Of a stretch of DNA of 64,000 nt, positions 23,859-32,616 are shown piece after piece (position 1 is the stretch's first letter; each line of letters starts with the position of its first letter). Below the pieces are notes generated by a model, which was not told the origin of the DNA, ran no database searches, and saw only the letters and a list, made by a program, of their open reading frames with translations. The translations under genes and the position numbers were made by a program. The stretch is from Streptomyces sp. ISL-100 (lineage in GTDB: Bacteria; Actinomycetota; Actinomycetes; Streptomycetales; Streptomycetaceae): contig NZ_JAGGOK010000043.1 of the NCBI RefSeq assembly GCF_018614615.1, positions 1 through 64,000 of the forward strand. The letters run 5' to 3'.

Positions 23859-24641
23859 TCAGGAGTCCCAGGCAGAACGCTGAGTCTTGAACCGGTTGAA
23901 CAACTGCTCGAAGGTTTCTTCCTCCGCGCCCTGCTGTTCGGCGCTCGCGCTCGCCGACATGGTCTGCAGCAGGTCGCGGAAGGGGAAACCCTTGAGCGTG
24001 GCGTGGTACTTCGGCGCCAGTTCCCGCAGCACCTGCTGACCGCGTTCGCTGATCCCGCCAATGCCGAAGGCGTAGAAGCGGAAGCGTTTGGCGTCCTGTT
24101 CGGCGGCGAGCGTCGGCACGAGCCGGCGCCACGCGTCCGTGGCCATCCCCTGGCTGTCGGTCGGCAGACCGTCGGTCACCAGGCAGATCTGAGGGCGGTA
24201 GTACTGGAGTCCGGAGCGGCGCAGCTCTGTCTTCCGCGCCGCGACCAGGCGCATCCCGGTCTCTACGGCCTCGGTCAGCAGCGTGACGCCGGAGGCGGAC
24301 AGCTGCGGCGGCCGGAACTGGTGGGCGGCCACGAACGGACTGGCGGTGGCCCGCGGGTCGAGGAGATGCGGGCCCTGCCAGACCCCGATCCCCGTGCCGC
24401 CGAAGGTCACCAGGGCGATCTCGACGCTGGAGCTGAGCCCCACATCCTCCTGGATCTCGCGCCCCCAGAGAGTCAGCGCCTCATTGAGCAGCTGGATCGG
24501 CTCGCCCGCCATGGAGCTGGAGATGTCCAGGCACAACAAGAGCGGCAATCGCTGCGCGTTGTTGCCGAACTCGATGTCCGCGTACGCGGCGGGCAGGTCC
24601 TGCGGCGGCGTGGCCGGCGGCCCCGGAATCGTTGGGTTCAT
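23859..24641 (-). CDS. VWA domain protein, TerY-like
   Basis: A 260-residue von Willebrand A protein. The MIDAS motif is DISSSM with Asp39, Ser41 and Ser43; the distal Thr and Asp are in SGVTLLTEA and LVTDGLPTD. The family context (FGNNAQRLPLLLCLDISSSM) is that of TerY. These proteins are metal-dependent scaffolds and, in TerY-P triads, are partners or targets of the kinase/phosphatase pair. The last 30 residues are Gln/Glu-rich and helical. No signal peptide, so cytoplasmic. Confidence 0.88.
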   Translation of the reverse strand: MNPTIPGPPATPPQDLPAAYADIEFGNNAQRLPLLLCLDISSSMAGEPIQLLNEALTLWGREIQEDVGLSSSVEIALVTFGGTGIGVWQGPHLLDPRATASPFVAAHQFRPPQLSASGVTLLTEAVETGMRLVAARKTELRRSGLQYYRPQICLVTDGLPTDSQGMATDAWRRLVPTLAAEQDAKRFRFYAFGIGGISERGQQVLRELAPKYHATLKGFPFRDLLQTMSASASAEQQGAEEETFEQLFNRFKTQRSAWDS

Positions 24642-24700
24642 GGGACGAGATCCTTTTGTCGTGTCCGTGATGTCGTGCAGTCGTCGCGTCCGGCGCCGTA

Positions 24701-25774
24701 TCAGGCACGGGAGTCAGTCCGGGAGTCCCCGGGCGCGTAGGCCAGGAGGATTCCGGGTCGGCGGTCGGTGACGTCGACGGTCGCGTCGGGGTCCGGCGGG
24801 TCCAGATACGGCTCGACCCAGCTCGCGCGGTACAGCCAACCGTCCAGTTCGACGTATCCCTGGGGATGGAGGCGGGTGCGTACGGTCGCCGGGCGGACGG
24901 GGCCGTCCGGCTCGGCGCGCGGGCCGCCCGGGCCGGGCTGCGCGGGGTAGGTGGGCCACGACCGGCGCGGGGGGCGCTGCGGCAGCGCGGGCACCGGCCC
25001 GGCGATGCCGGCAGGCCGGAAGGCGGGTACGGGCCCGGCGGCGGGCGCGGACCGGGCGGCACGTGCGCGTCCGGCGACGGATCCGGGCACGTACCTGGTC
25101 CTGAGCACCGTCAGTACGAACAGCGCGGTACCGGCGGCGAGCAGCGTCAGCAGTACCATTCCGGCCGGACCGATGCCTGTCCCGTCCGCGCCTTCGCCGG
25201 AGGGGAACAGGATCCTGTGCGGCTCGATGTCCATCGAGTGTCCGGCCATTTCGAGTGCCGCCCGCTCGTCCCGCGCCATGCGCGGAACGGCCTTGGGGAG
25301 CCCGGCCTCCTTCGTCCGGTTCTGCTGTCCGCTGCTCTGGTTGAGGAGTTGACACAGCTTGCCCCGGTGGGCGCAGAGCTTCAGATCCTGGGCGGCCCGC
25401 AGGACCTTGTCGGGCAGTGTGCTGATTCTTGCGTCCTCGGGGACTGCCCGTGCGTCCGCGAGCAGCAGGAGCACGGCGCCGCCCGGCCCGCTGTCGCGGC
25501 CTGTCTGAACGACTACCAGATCCACGTCGTGCTTCTTCTTGGCATCGACGACGCGTTGCATGCCCTGTTGCACATCGCCCTCGCCCAGGGCGAGCCGCTG
25601 CTCCACCCTCACCACGAGGGTGCCCTGCCTCTTGGCCGAAGCGATCGCTCCCGCCGTACGGTCCAGCTCGGTCGGAACTTCGATGCCTGTGCCGGCCGAA
25701 GCCCCCACCAAGGGGACCATCAGGCAGAGCACCGCCACCAGCGTCGCCAGGGCACGCTTCATCGCCCATGCCAT
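24701..25774 (-). CDS. Membrane-anchored protein with an exported N-terminal domain, function unknown
   Basis: A 357-residue protein. A signal peptide (MKRALATLVAVLCLMVPLVG) is followed by an extracytoplasmic domain (about 28-200) containing two Cys (LCAHRGKLC) that could pair, a transmembrane helix at about 203-224 and a cytoplasmic Pro/Arg-rich tail with a small folded end (YVELDGWLYRASWVEP). The exported domain has a TPM-like flavour (QRLALGEGDVQQGMQRVVD) but I cannot assign it. As first gene of the operon, divergent from the CHAT gene, it may be the envelope sensor. The ATG at 25774 follows a G-rich ribosome site; Met5 at 25762 is an alternative. Confidence 0.7.
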   Translation of the reverse strand: MAWAMKRALATLVAVLCLMVPLVGASAGTGIEVPTELDRTAGAIASAKRQGTLVVRVEQRLALGEGDVQQGMQRVVDAKKKHDVDLVVVQTGRDSGPGGAVLLLLADARAVPEDARISTLPDKVLRAAQDLKLCAHRGKLCQLLNQSSGQQNRTKEAGLPKAVPRMARDERAALEMAGHSMDIEPHRILFPSGEGADGTGIGPAGMVLLTLLAAGTALFVLTVLRTRYVPGSVAGRARAARSAPAAGPVPAFRPAGIAGPVPALPQRPPRRSWPTYPAQPGPGGPRAEPDGPVRPATVRTRLHPQGYVELDGWLYRASWVEPYLDPPDPDATVDVTDRRPGILLAYAPGDSRTDSRA

Positions 25775-26159
25775 GTGTCCCCCCGAATGTTCCCCCGATG
25801 TCGCCCAGGGACGGCTTCCGCCCCTGTGTGCCGACTGGAACAGAGTGGCAGGCCACAGTCGGCCATCGGTGTGTTTGTCGGACAACTCGAAGCCGCGCGC
25901 AGGAGTGTGAAGCTTTTCGAGGGCGCGCGGGAACTCTGTTGTGCGCCGGGGCGCCGCCCTGTGCCGCACGAGCGGCAAACCCCTCCTGACCTGCTGCGAC
26001 AGCCGCTCCATGGCGCTCGCCCCCACATGCACATGACTCCGGATCGGGTCTGCAACATGCCATCCACCAGCGGCGGACAACCCGTCGTATTGCGGAATCG
26101 GCCACGGGAGTGGTGCGGTATCAAAGTCCCGGCTCATACTGCGGGGACAGGGGGAAGAC
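25775..26159. promoter_or_regulatory. Divergent promoter region of the GTPase/triad operon and the CHAT gene
   Basis: These 385 bases separate the two divergent operons and must hold both promoters. I could not settle on convincing -35/-10 pairs or a clear palindrome by eye. The minus-strand reading frame happens to stay open through it, but its codon choice is not coding-like. GGGGGAAGAC precedes the CHAT ATG as a ribosome site. Confidence 0.5.
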
Positions 26160-29100
26160 ATGGCCAACACCAAGCGCGGGGGCGTGGCCGGGGTCGAGGG
26201 GGCCGACGAAGCCCATGAGCGGCTGATCGGACTGCTGCTGACCGAACAGAGGGGAATTGACCCGGCGCCGTACCTTTCCGGGGGACCGGGCACCCAGGAC
26301 ATCACGTGGGGCAGCTGGCTCGTGCCCGCGGCGGCGCTCGCGGCCGGCGAACCCAAACGGGCCCTCGCGCTCCTGAGGCCGTCCACACCCGCTACGCCCG
26401 ATCACGCACACCTGGAAAAGGCCTTGCGGACCGCCGCCCTCGCCATGGAGCACAACTGGCACCCCGGCGCGGCGCCCGTCCCCCTCCGGCAGGAAGCCGT
26501 CCGCGCGCTGACCGACGCCGGCTCCGGGATGGAGGCCGTCATCGCATCGATCACGAATCCGCCGGTCCGGCTCTGCGCACACCTCGCCGGACAGGTCGGC
26601 GTCGTCCTGCTCTCCGCTCGTATGACGCTCGGCCACGCCACGACCTCGGTCGCCGCCCGGTCCCGCACCCTCCGGTACGGGGCACACACACCGTGGACCG
26701 AGCGGGAGTCGGCCGACGACGTGCTGCAGCCGCTGGAGTGGTTCGACGGGTTGTACGAGGAGCTCATGGACCTCGGTCACGCGGACGCCACCGCGTATCA
26801 CCTGCTGCTCGCGGCCGACCTTCGCGTACGGGCGGGCGGCCGGGCGGCGGCGACGCCCCTGCTGCGGCACGCGGAGCAGTACGCCACCGGCAGCCCCGCC
26901 GCCGAGGGCTTCGCCGCGCTCCTCACCGGCGACTGGGAGCTCGGCGCCCCGGGAGCGGCCGAACACTGCGCCGTCGCACCCACCCTGCCGGACCCGGACC
27001 CGGACGCGCTGTCGGCGGCAGCCGGCCACTACGAGCGAGCCGCAGCGTCGTACGGTGCGGCGGGATCCTCGCGCGGCCGGGCGGCGGCGCTGCTGCGCCT
27101 CGCACACACGCATCGGCTCGCCGGCCGGCACACGCGATGTCACGAACTCTTGGATCAGGCCCTCGAATTGGCGGTCGAGGGCGGCGACGGCGCGTGCGCG
27201 GCGCTGCTCCGCGTCCACCGAGGGCTCGGCCTCATCGAGGCCCAGGAGGCGGGGGAGGGCGAGTCCGAGACCGCCGAGCAGGTCGTGAACTGGGCGACGA
27301 CGGACGGAAGCACGTCGTGGCTCCGGGGGCTGCGCCACATCGTCGAGGACCGTGCGCGGCACTGGAGTGCGCAGGGCGAGATCATCAAGAGCAAGCGCGC
27401 CGGCCTGCTGGCGAACCGCCTCACCGCCGACCGCGCGGGTACCCACCGACACCCGACGGCCGGGGCCGCGGCGGGCACGTACCAGCGGACCGGCCACCGC
27501 CTCGCCGCGTTCGTGCTCACCGGCCTGCAACAGCAGGAACACCTCGACCGCATCCGGCAGCGGACCGACCGGGGCGAGCCGCCCGAACTGGCCGAGTGCC
27601 TGAGCGTCGTCCAGTGCGCCACGGTCCTGAACGACCAGGCGACCGCCCTGCGGGACCCGGATCTGATCGCCGCCACACGCTCCTCGACCCAGCTGGCGAT
27701 CGAGGTCGCGGAGAGACTTCTGGCCACCGCGGATCCGGCCGTCACGGACGCGGTACGGGCCGCGCTCGGCATGCTGGAGTCCGGCCTCCTCACCTCCCGC
27801 GCCCAGGAGACCCGGTTCCGCTCCCGGCGCGCCCGTTCGGCGGGGCTGGATGCGGAGGCCGACCTCCACGCCCACCAGACGCTGCGGGAGGCCGAACGGA
27901 TCACGGACCCGCTGTTCGCGGGACTCGTACGCTGCTCCGCCCATCTCGACCTGCGCGACACGGACGCGGCCAGGGCCGAAGTGGCGGCGATCGAGGAGCA
28001 CCTCTCCGCGATCCAGGCGACCGCCCTGTGGCTGAGCGTGGGGGAGCCCGAGCGCGCCGCACCCCATGCGCGGCGGATCGGCGTGGACGGCCCCGGACCC
28101 GCGCAGCCGTGGGAACTGCCCGCGCTCCACGCGGACCTGGAGCTGGGGCGGCGCGTGTACGACCAGGCGGCCGGCCACGCCCTGCGGGGGCTGGCGACGT
28201 ACGAAGAGCGCCGTATCAGGCTGGCACGCGACGCGCTGCGCGCCTCGTCCGCCGACGATCCGGTGGTGGCCGGCCTCCATCACGCCGCGGTGCTGTCCCT
28301 GCTGGAAGGCGGCGGACCCGACGCGGCCGCCGCCTCCTTCGACCGGGCCGAGCGCACCCGCTCCGGCTTCCTCGATGCCGTGCGCGCCCTCGACGCCGCG
28401 GGTGACGACCGGGCGGCGCGCGCCGCGGTCAGGAACTGGCTTGCCGCCGAGATCCGCTGGTCGGCGCAGTTCGAGACCGAGGCGGCGGCCGTCCGCCGCA
28501 GCGCGGTCACCGCGCCGGCACACGAGCGGAGAAGGTGCATCGACGAAGTGGAACGCGGCCTGGACGCGGCCGAGTCGGAGGTACGCAGACTCGCCCCCGC
28601 CGCGTTCACCGCGTCGCACACCGAGCCGCCGGACGCCGCCGCCGTGGCCGCCGCACTGCCCCCGGACGCCCTCCTCCTCACGTACCACCTTCACGACGAC
28701 CACGTCGTCGGCTGGGCCATGACCCGTGAGACGCTGCGCGCGCGGCGCCACGCCCGGTGGGCCCACGGTACGGTCGCGAGCGCCCGCCGGTTCCACGCCT
28801 GGTGCGCCGGGAGGGACGCCGGAGGCGACGGCGAAGCCGACGGTCAGGAGCTGGCCGCACTGCTGCTGGAGCCCTTCCGCCGGCTGCTCCGCGACCGGCG
28901 GCAGGTGATCGTGGTCCCGCCCGCCGGGCTCGCGCTCCTGCCCTTCCACGCGCTCCCCTGGAACGGCGATGTCCTCGGCGCCGGCCATGAGTTGTCGTAC
29001 CTCCCCGCCGCTTCCCTCCTCACCCGGCTCCACGAGCAGCTGCCGGAGCGGCCCTGGTCACAGCTCGGCGCGCTCCTGGTGGGCGCCCCCGCCATCGCTC

Positions 29101-29786
29101 CCCGCCACGGGCTGGCGGCCCTGCCCGGCACCGCCGCCGAAACCGTGGAGATCGCCGGGCTGCTGCCCCGCCACCGACTGCTGACCGGGCCCGCCGCGAC
29201 CCGCGAGCAGGTGCTGGAGGCGGCGCGCGGCTGCGAGCTGCTCCACTTTGCCACCCACGGGCTCGTCGACGACCTCGCTCCCCACCGCAGCCGGCTTCAG
29301 CTCGCCGGGGACGACCACTTCGGTCTCGCCGACCTGCTCGCCGCCGCGCATGCCCCGCAGTTGCTCACCCTGTCCGCCTGCGACACCGGACGCGGTACCG
29401 CCACCGCCGGCGGCGACGTCCTCGGGCTGACCCGGGCGGCGCTGATCACCGGGGCGCGGCACGCCGTGGTCTCGCTCTGGCCCGTCCGTGACAGCACCGG
29501 CTGCCTGGTGATCACCCGAACCTACCGCCGTCTCGCGGACGACCCGACGGCCTCCGTCGGCACGGCACTGGCGAAGGCCCAGCTGGAGGTGCGGGACCTG
29601 TCGGGTGCCGAACGGGACGAGGAGTTCCGTGCGCTCACCGACCGGGCCGGGGTGCGTCCGGGGCCCGCGTCCCGGTCCAGGTCCTGGCCCCACCCCGGGA
29701 CCAGGGACAGTGAACAGCTGCGCTCCACGGAGGCAGACGACCGGCACCCGTACCACTGGGCGCCCTTCATCCATGTGGGGGTATGA
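26160..29786 (+). CDS. TPR-CHAT protease
   Basis: A 1208-residue protein. About 850 residues of helical, Ala/Leu/Arg-rich repeats of TPR type make up the N-terminal part (for example ALLRLAHTHRLAGRHTRCHE). The C-terminal 350 residues are a CHAT domain of the caspase/separase clan: catalytic His1033 in HFATHG, Cys1074 in LSACDTGRG, the GARHAVVSLWPV strand and the closing HPYHWAPFIHVG motif. CHAT proteases cleave protein substrates; the TPR-CHAT layout is that of the CRISPR-associated Csx29 and of gasdermin-activating proteases. Here it is encoded with a second clan CD protease one base downstream. An activated executioner protease is the likely role. Confidence 0.88.
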   Translation: MANTKRGGVAGVEGADEAHERLIGLLLTEQRGIDPAPYLSGGPGTQDITWGSWLVPAAALAAGEPKRALALLRPSTPATPDHAHLEKALRTAALAMEHNWHPGAAPVPLRQEAVRALTDAGSGMEAVIASITNPPVRLCAHLAGQVGVVLLSARMTLGHATTSVAARSRTLRYGAHTPWTERESADDVLQPLEWFDGLYEELMDLGHADATAYHLLLAADLRVRAGGRAAATPLLRHAEQYATGSPAAEGFAALLTGDWELGAPGAAEHCAVAPTLPDPDPDALSAAAGHYERAAASYGAAGSSRGRAAALLRLAHTHRLAGRHTRCHELLDQALELAVEGGDGACAALLRVHRGLGLIEAQEAGEGESETAEQVVNWATTDGSTSWLRGLRHIVEDRARHWSAQGEIIKSKRAGLLANRLTADRAGTHRHPTAGAAAGTYQRTGHRLAAFVLTGLQQQEHLDRIRQRTDRGEPPELAECLSVVQCATVLNDQATALRDPDLIAATRSSTQLAIEVAERLLATADPAVTDAVRAALGMLESGLLTSRAQETRFRSRRARSAGLDAEADLHAHQTLREAERITDPLFAGLVRCSAHLDLRDTDAARAEVAAIEEHLSAIQATALWLSVGEPERAAPHARRIGVDGPGPAQPWELPALHADLELGRRVYDQAAGHALRGLATYEERRIRLARDALRASSADDPVVAGLHHAAVLSLLEGGGPDAAAASFDRAERTRSGFLDAVRALDAAGDDRAARAAVRNWLAAEIRWSAQFETEAAAVRRSAVTAPAHERRRCIDEVERGLDAAESEVRRLAPAAFTASHTEPPDAAAVAAALPPDALLLTYHLHDDHVVGWAMTRETLRARRHARWAHGTVASARRFHAWCAGRDAGGDGEADGQELAALLLEPFRRLLRDRRQVIVVPPAGLALLPFHALPWNGDVLGAGHELSYLPAASLLTRLHEQLPERPWSQLGALLVGAPAIAPRHGLAALPGTAAETVEIAGLLPRHRLLTGPAATREQVLEAARGCELLHFATHGLVDDLAPHRSRLQLAGDDHFGLADLLAAAHAPQLLTLSACDTGRGTATAGGDVLGLTRAALITGARHAVVSLWPVRDSTGCLVITRTYRRLADDPTASVGTALAKAQLEVRDLSGAERDEEFRALTDRAGVRPGPASRSRSWPHPGTRDSEQLRSTEADDRHPYHWAPFIHVGV

Positions 29787-29787
29787 C

Positions 29788-31701
29788 ATGACGCTGCGCG
29801 CGGTGCTGATCGGCGCTCAGACGTTCAACCTGACGGGCGTGCACACCGATGTCGAAGTCATGCACAGCGTGCTGGGAAAGCACGGCTTCACCGACATCCG
29901 TGCCCACGTCGAGAAGGAAGCCTCCTACGCGGGCATCTCACAGGCGCTGCGACAGCTGTGCCGCGACACCCGGCACGGCGACGGAGTCGTCGTGTACTTC
30001 TCGGGACACGGCTCGCTGCGGGGAGATTTGCAGTATCTGGTTCCCGACGACATCGAACAGAGCACACCCACCGATTTCCGGGGTTTTCTGGCCGCCGAAC
30101 TCACCGACATGATCCGCGTGCTCACCCGCATCACGCCCAACGTCACGTGCGTGCTCGACTGCTGCCACTCCGGCGGAGCGGTACGGGACCCCGACCACGA
30201 CTCGGGCCGGTGGCGGCTCAAGTCGGTGACCCCGGCCAAGGTCGCGCACGACGACGGGCTCGCCAGGGCCGCCGCCCTCGCCCGCCGGAACGCCCCGCTG
30301 GTCCGTGAAGTCGTCCGGCTGACGGCGTGCCGGCAGCACGGCTCGGCGTTCGAGGCCGAGGTCCGCCCGGGCGCCGGCCGCCAGGGTGTGTTCACCGCCG
30401 CCCTGGCCGACGTGCTCGACACGCCCGCCGCGCGCCAGGTGCCCTGGTCGGTACTGATCGCCCGCCTGCGCGACCGCGTCAAGCAGCAGCAGATGTCGCA
30501 GTGGCCCGACGCCGGAGGGCCCTCCGGGCGGCTGCCGTTCTCGCTGGAGGAGCGCTCGGAGCCGGAACGTATGCCCCTGGTCCGCAGGGACGGCCGGTTC
30601 GTCGTCCCCGGAGGTGCCGTCTTCGGCCTCGACCCGAACGACACCGTGCGCATGGTGTTCCCGCACGACGACCCCTGGCGCGAGCCCACGGACCGCGAGC
30701 CCGCCGAAGGTGAGGACGTGACGGTGGAGGCCACCGTGGACACCATGGAGGGCGGCGACGCAGTGCTGCGTACGACGCCGGAGGCCGACGCGGCCACTGC
30801 CGACGCACCCCTGCCTGCCGGGCTGTTCACGGCGGAGTTGCCACCTGGCACGTACGCGCTGCCGCTGCGCGTCCACGACCGCAGGCTGGTGTGCATCGAG
30901 GGCGACGGCGCACTCGCCGACGCGCTGCGCCGACAACTCGCCGACTGCCCCCGGCTGGCCGAGACCCACGACGGGCGGCCCTTCGCCACCGTACGCCTCC
31001 ACCACGGCACCGCCACCGTGCTGAACCACGACAACCTGCCCTTCCGGGAGCCACTGGGGGCCACCCCGTCGCAGGTCTCCCGGATCACCGGACTGCTGGA
31101 GGACTTGGCGCGGGGCGACCGGGTGCGCGCCCTGCGCGACCCGCAGGACGCGGCCCTGCTGTCCGCCCATGTGGAGGTCCGCTTCGAGATCGAGGACCCG
31201 GCCCACAGCGGCATCTGGCGCCCCCTGGACGCGGTGGGGGAGCGGCTGTACGACAGGGACCGCTACCGCGTCACCGTGACCAACCAGACGGGTGAGCCGC
31301 TGTACTTCTGGGTGGTCGGCGTCGGACTGAGCGGCAGGACCGCTCTGGTGACCAACGACCAGCCCAGCGGCTACCACCTCGAACCCCACGGCGCGCCGCA
31401 CCGCAGCACCCGCACGACGGCCCCGATCAGGATCACATGGCCCCAGGACGTCCCGCGCCTCGGCCCGCGCCCCGAGACCGTGCACGTCCTCGTCGGCGAC
31501 CGCCCGATGGACCTGAACGTTCTCACGTCGGTCGGGCCCCGCCGGAACGCGGACACCACCGACCCCGCTCTGATGCCGTTGCTGCAGGAGGTGTGGGGGG
31601 CATTCAGGGACCAAGTCATGGAAGGGGCCGAGGAGTTCCACTACCGCGTCCACACCGTGCACGCCAACGTCCTGCCGGACCCCCGGGAGGCCGGCGCATG
31701 A
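29788..31701 (+). CDS. Caspase-like (metacaspase) protease with C-terminal DUF4384-like domain
   Basis: A 637-residue protein. The N-terminal 250 residues form a p20 caspase domain: His74 in YFSGHGS and Cys126 in LDCCHSGG, with the substrate-pocket region LTACRQHGSAFE. The middle (about 260-420) is beta-rich and of unknown function. Near 490-590 the segment RYRVTVTNQTGEPLYFWVVG resembles DUF4384-like domains often attached to bacterial caspases. The ATG at 29788 is one base beyond the CHAT stop, so translation is coupled. With the CHAT protein it forms a two-protease effector unit. Confidence 0.86.
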   Translation: MTLRAVLIGAQTFNLTGVHTDVEVMHSVLGKHGFTDIRAHVEKEASYAGISQALRQLCRDTRHGDGVVVYFSGHGSLRGDLQYLVPDDIEQSTPTDFRGFLAAELTDMIRVLTRITPNVTCVLDCCHSGGAVRDPDHDSGRWRLKSVTPAKVAHDDGLARAAALARRNAPLVREVVRLTACRQHGSAFEAEVRPGAGRQGVFTAALADVLDTPAARQVPWSVLIARLRDRVKQQQMSQWPDAGGPSGRLPFSLEERSEPERMPLVRRDGRFVVPGGAVFGLDPNDTVRMVFPHDDPWREPTDREPAEGEDVTVEATVDTMEGGDAVLRTTPEADAATADAPLPAGLFTAELPPGTYALPLRVHDRRLVCIEGDGALADALRRQLADCPRLAETHDGRPFATVRLHHGTATVLNHDNLPFREPLGATPSQVSRITGLLEDLARGDRVRALRDPQDAALLSAHVEVRFEIEDPAHSGIWRPLDAVGERLYDRDRYRVTVTNQTGEPLYFWVVGVGLSGRTALVTNDQPSGYHLEPHGAPHRSTRTTAPIRITWPQDVPRLGPRPETVHVLVGDRPMDLNVLTSVGPRRNADTTDPALMPLLQEVWGAFRDQVMEGAEEFHYRVHTVHANVLPDPREAGA

Positions 31702-31847
31702 ATCCGCTGCGCTGAGGGCGCTCTGTCGACAGCAGTGCGGAATCCTCAACCTCCCTGCGAAACGAGGGTATTTGTGCTCGTCAGGGCATTACGATGCCGT
31801 ACGTCACAACTGCCGCGAGGTGCCGGTCAGGCCGGGAAGGTTCCGCG

Positions 31848-32579
31848 ATGCCGGAGAAGTACATCAAAGGCACGGACCCCGAGGAGCACTGGCCGCACGG
31901 CACGCTCCTGGCGGAGCTCGCCGGCTCCGGGGAGGCCGCAAAGGACCTGCGATCCCTGGGTACGCCCCGCGCGTACGCCCCCGGCGAGATCCTGCTGGCC
32001 GAGGGCCGGCAGGAGACGTTCGCCCTGCTGCTGGTGACCGGCGTCACCAAGGTCACGGCACTCTCGGAGAACGGCGACACGGCGCTGCTGGCCGTCCGGC
32101 TCGGCGGTGAACTCGTCGGGGAGTTCGCCGCGTTCGACAACAGGCCGCGGTCGGCCAGCGTTACCGCGGCGGGCGCGGTGACCGCCCAGCGCATCGGGCA
32201 GCAGGACTTCCTCGGCTGCCTGGACCGGCATCCCGCGGCCGCTCTGGCGGTGAGCCGGATGCTGGTGCGCAAGAACCGCTGGTCGGTGCGGCGCCGGGGC
32301 GACTTCGGCAGCTGCCCGGTCGCCACCCGGGTGGCCCGGGTCCTCCTCGACCTCGTCGAGGACTACGGCCGGCCGCAGGGCGGCGGCGTCCTGATCGGGC
32401 CACGGCTGACCCAGGCGGAGATCGCCGGACTGGTCGGCGCCAGGGAACGCCGCGTACACCACGTCCTTGGCGAACTGGCCGAGAAGGGCGTCATCCGGGT
32501 CGGCTACAGCCGGCTGACCGTCCTCTCACTGGACGGACTGCACAAGGCCGCCCTGCTGACCGGGACGGACGACGACTGA
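31848..32579 (+). CDS. Crp/Fnr family regulator with intact cyclic-nucleotide pocket
   Basis: A 243-residue protein. Residues 25-140 are a cNMP-binding domain; the phosphate-binding cassette reads GEFAAFDNRPRSASV, close to the cAMP-binding consensus of Glu and Arg-Ser/Thr. Residues 160-235 are a winged helix (RLTQAEIAGLVGARERRVHHVLGEL). The ATG at 31848 is preceded by GGAAGG. It lies 146 bases after the caspase gene and 37 before a gene with a cyclase-like domain, so it may read the product of that cyclase and control the whole island. Confidence 0.88.
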   Translation: MPEKYIKGTDPEEHWPHGTLLAELAGSGEAAKDLRSLGTPRAYAPGEILLAEGRQETFALLLVTGVTKVTALSENGDTALLAVRLGGELVGEFAAFDNRPRSASVTAAGAVTAQRIGQQDFLGCLDRHPAAALAVSRMLVRKNRWSVRRRGDFGSCPVATRVARVLLDLVEDYGRPQGGGVLIGPRLTQAEIAGLVGARERRVHHVLGELAEKGVIRVGYSRLTVLSLDGLHKAALLTGTDDD

Positions 32580-32616
32580 CGACAGCCGCACAAGCGGGGC
32601 AAGGGGAGCCAGGACC

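Noticed and set aside
26306..28405. 699-residue second plus-strand frame within the CHAT gene
   Set aside because: Arg/Gly/Pro-rich composition with no domain; a typical out-of-frame shadow in high-GC DNA.
26121..29033. 970-residue open frame on the minus strand across the CHAT gene
   Set aside because: It is the antisense shadow of a very GC-rich gene; the plus strand has the protease motifs and the coding third-position bias.
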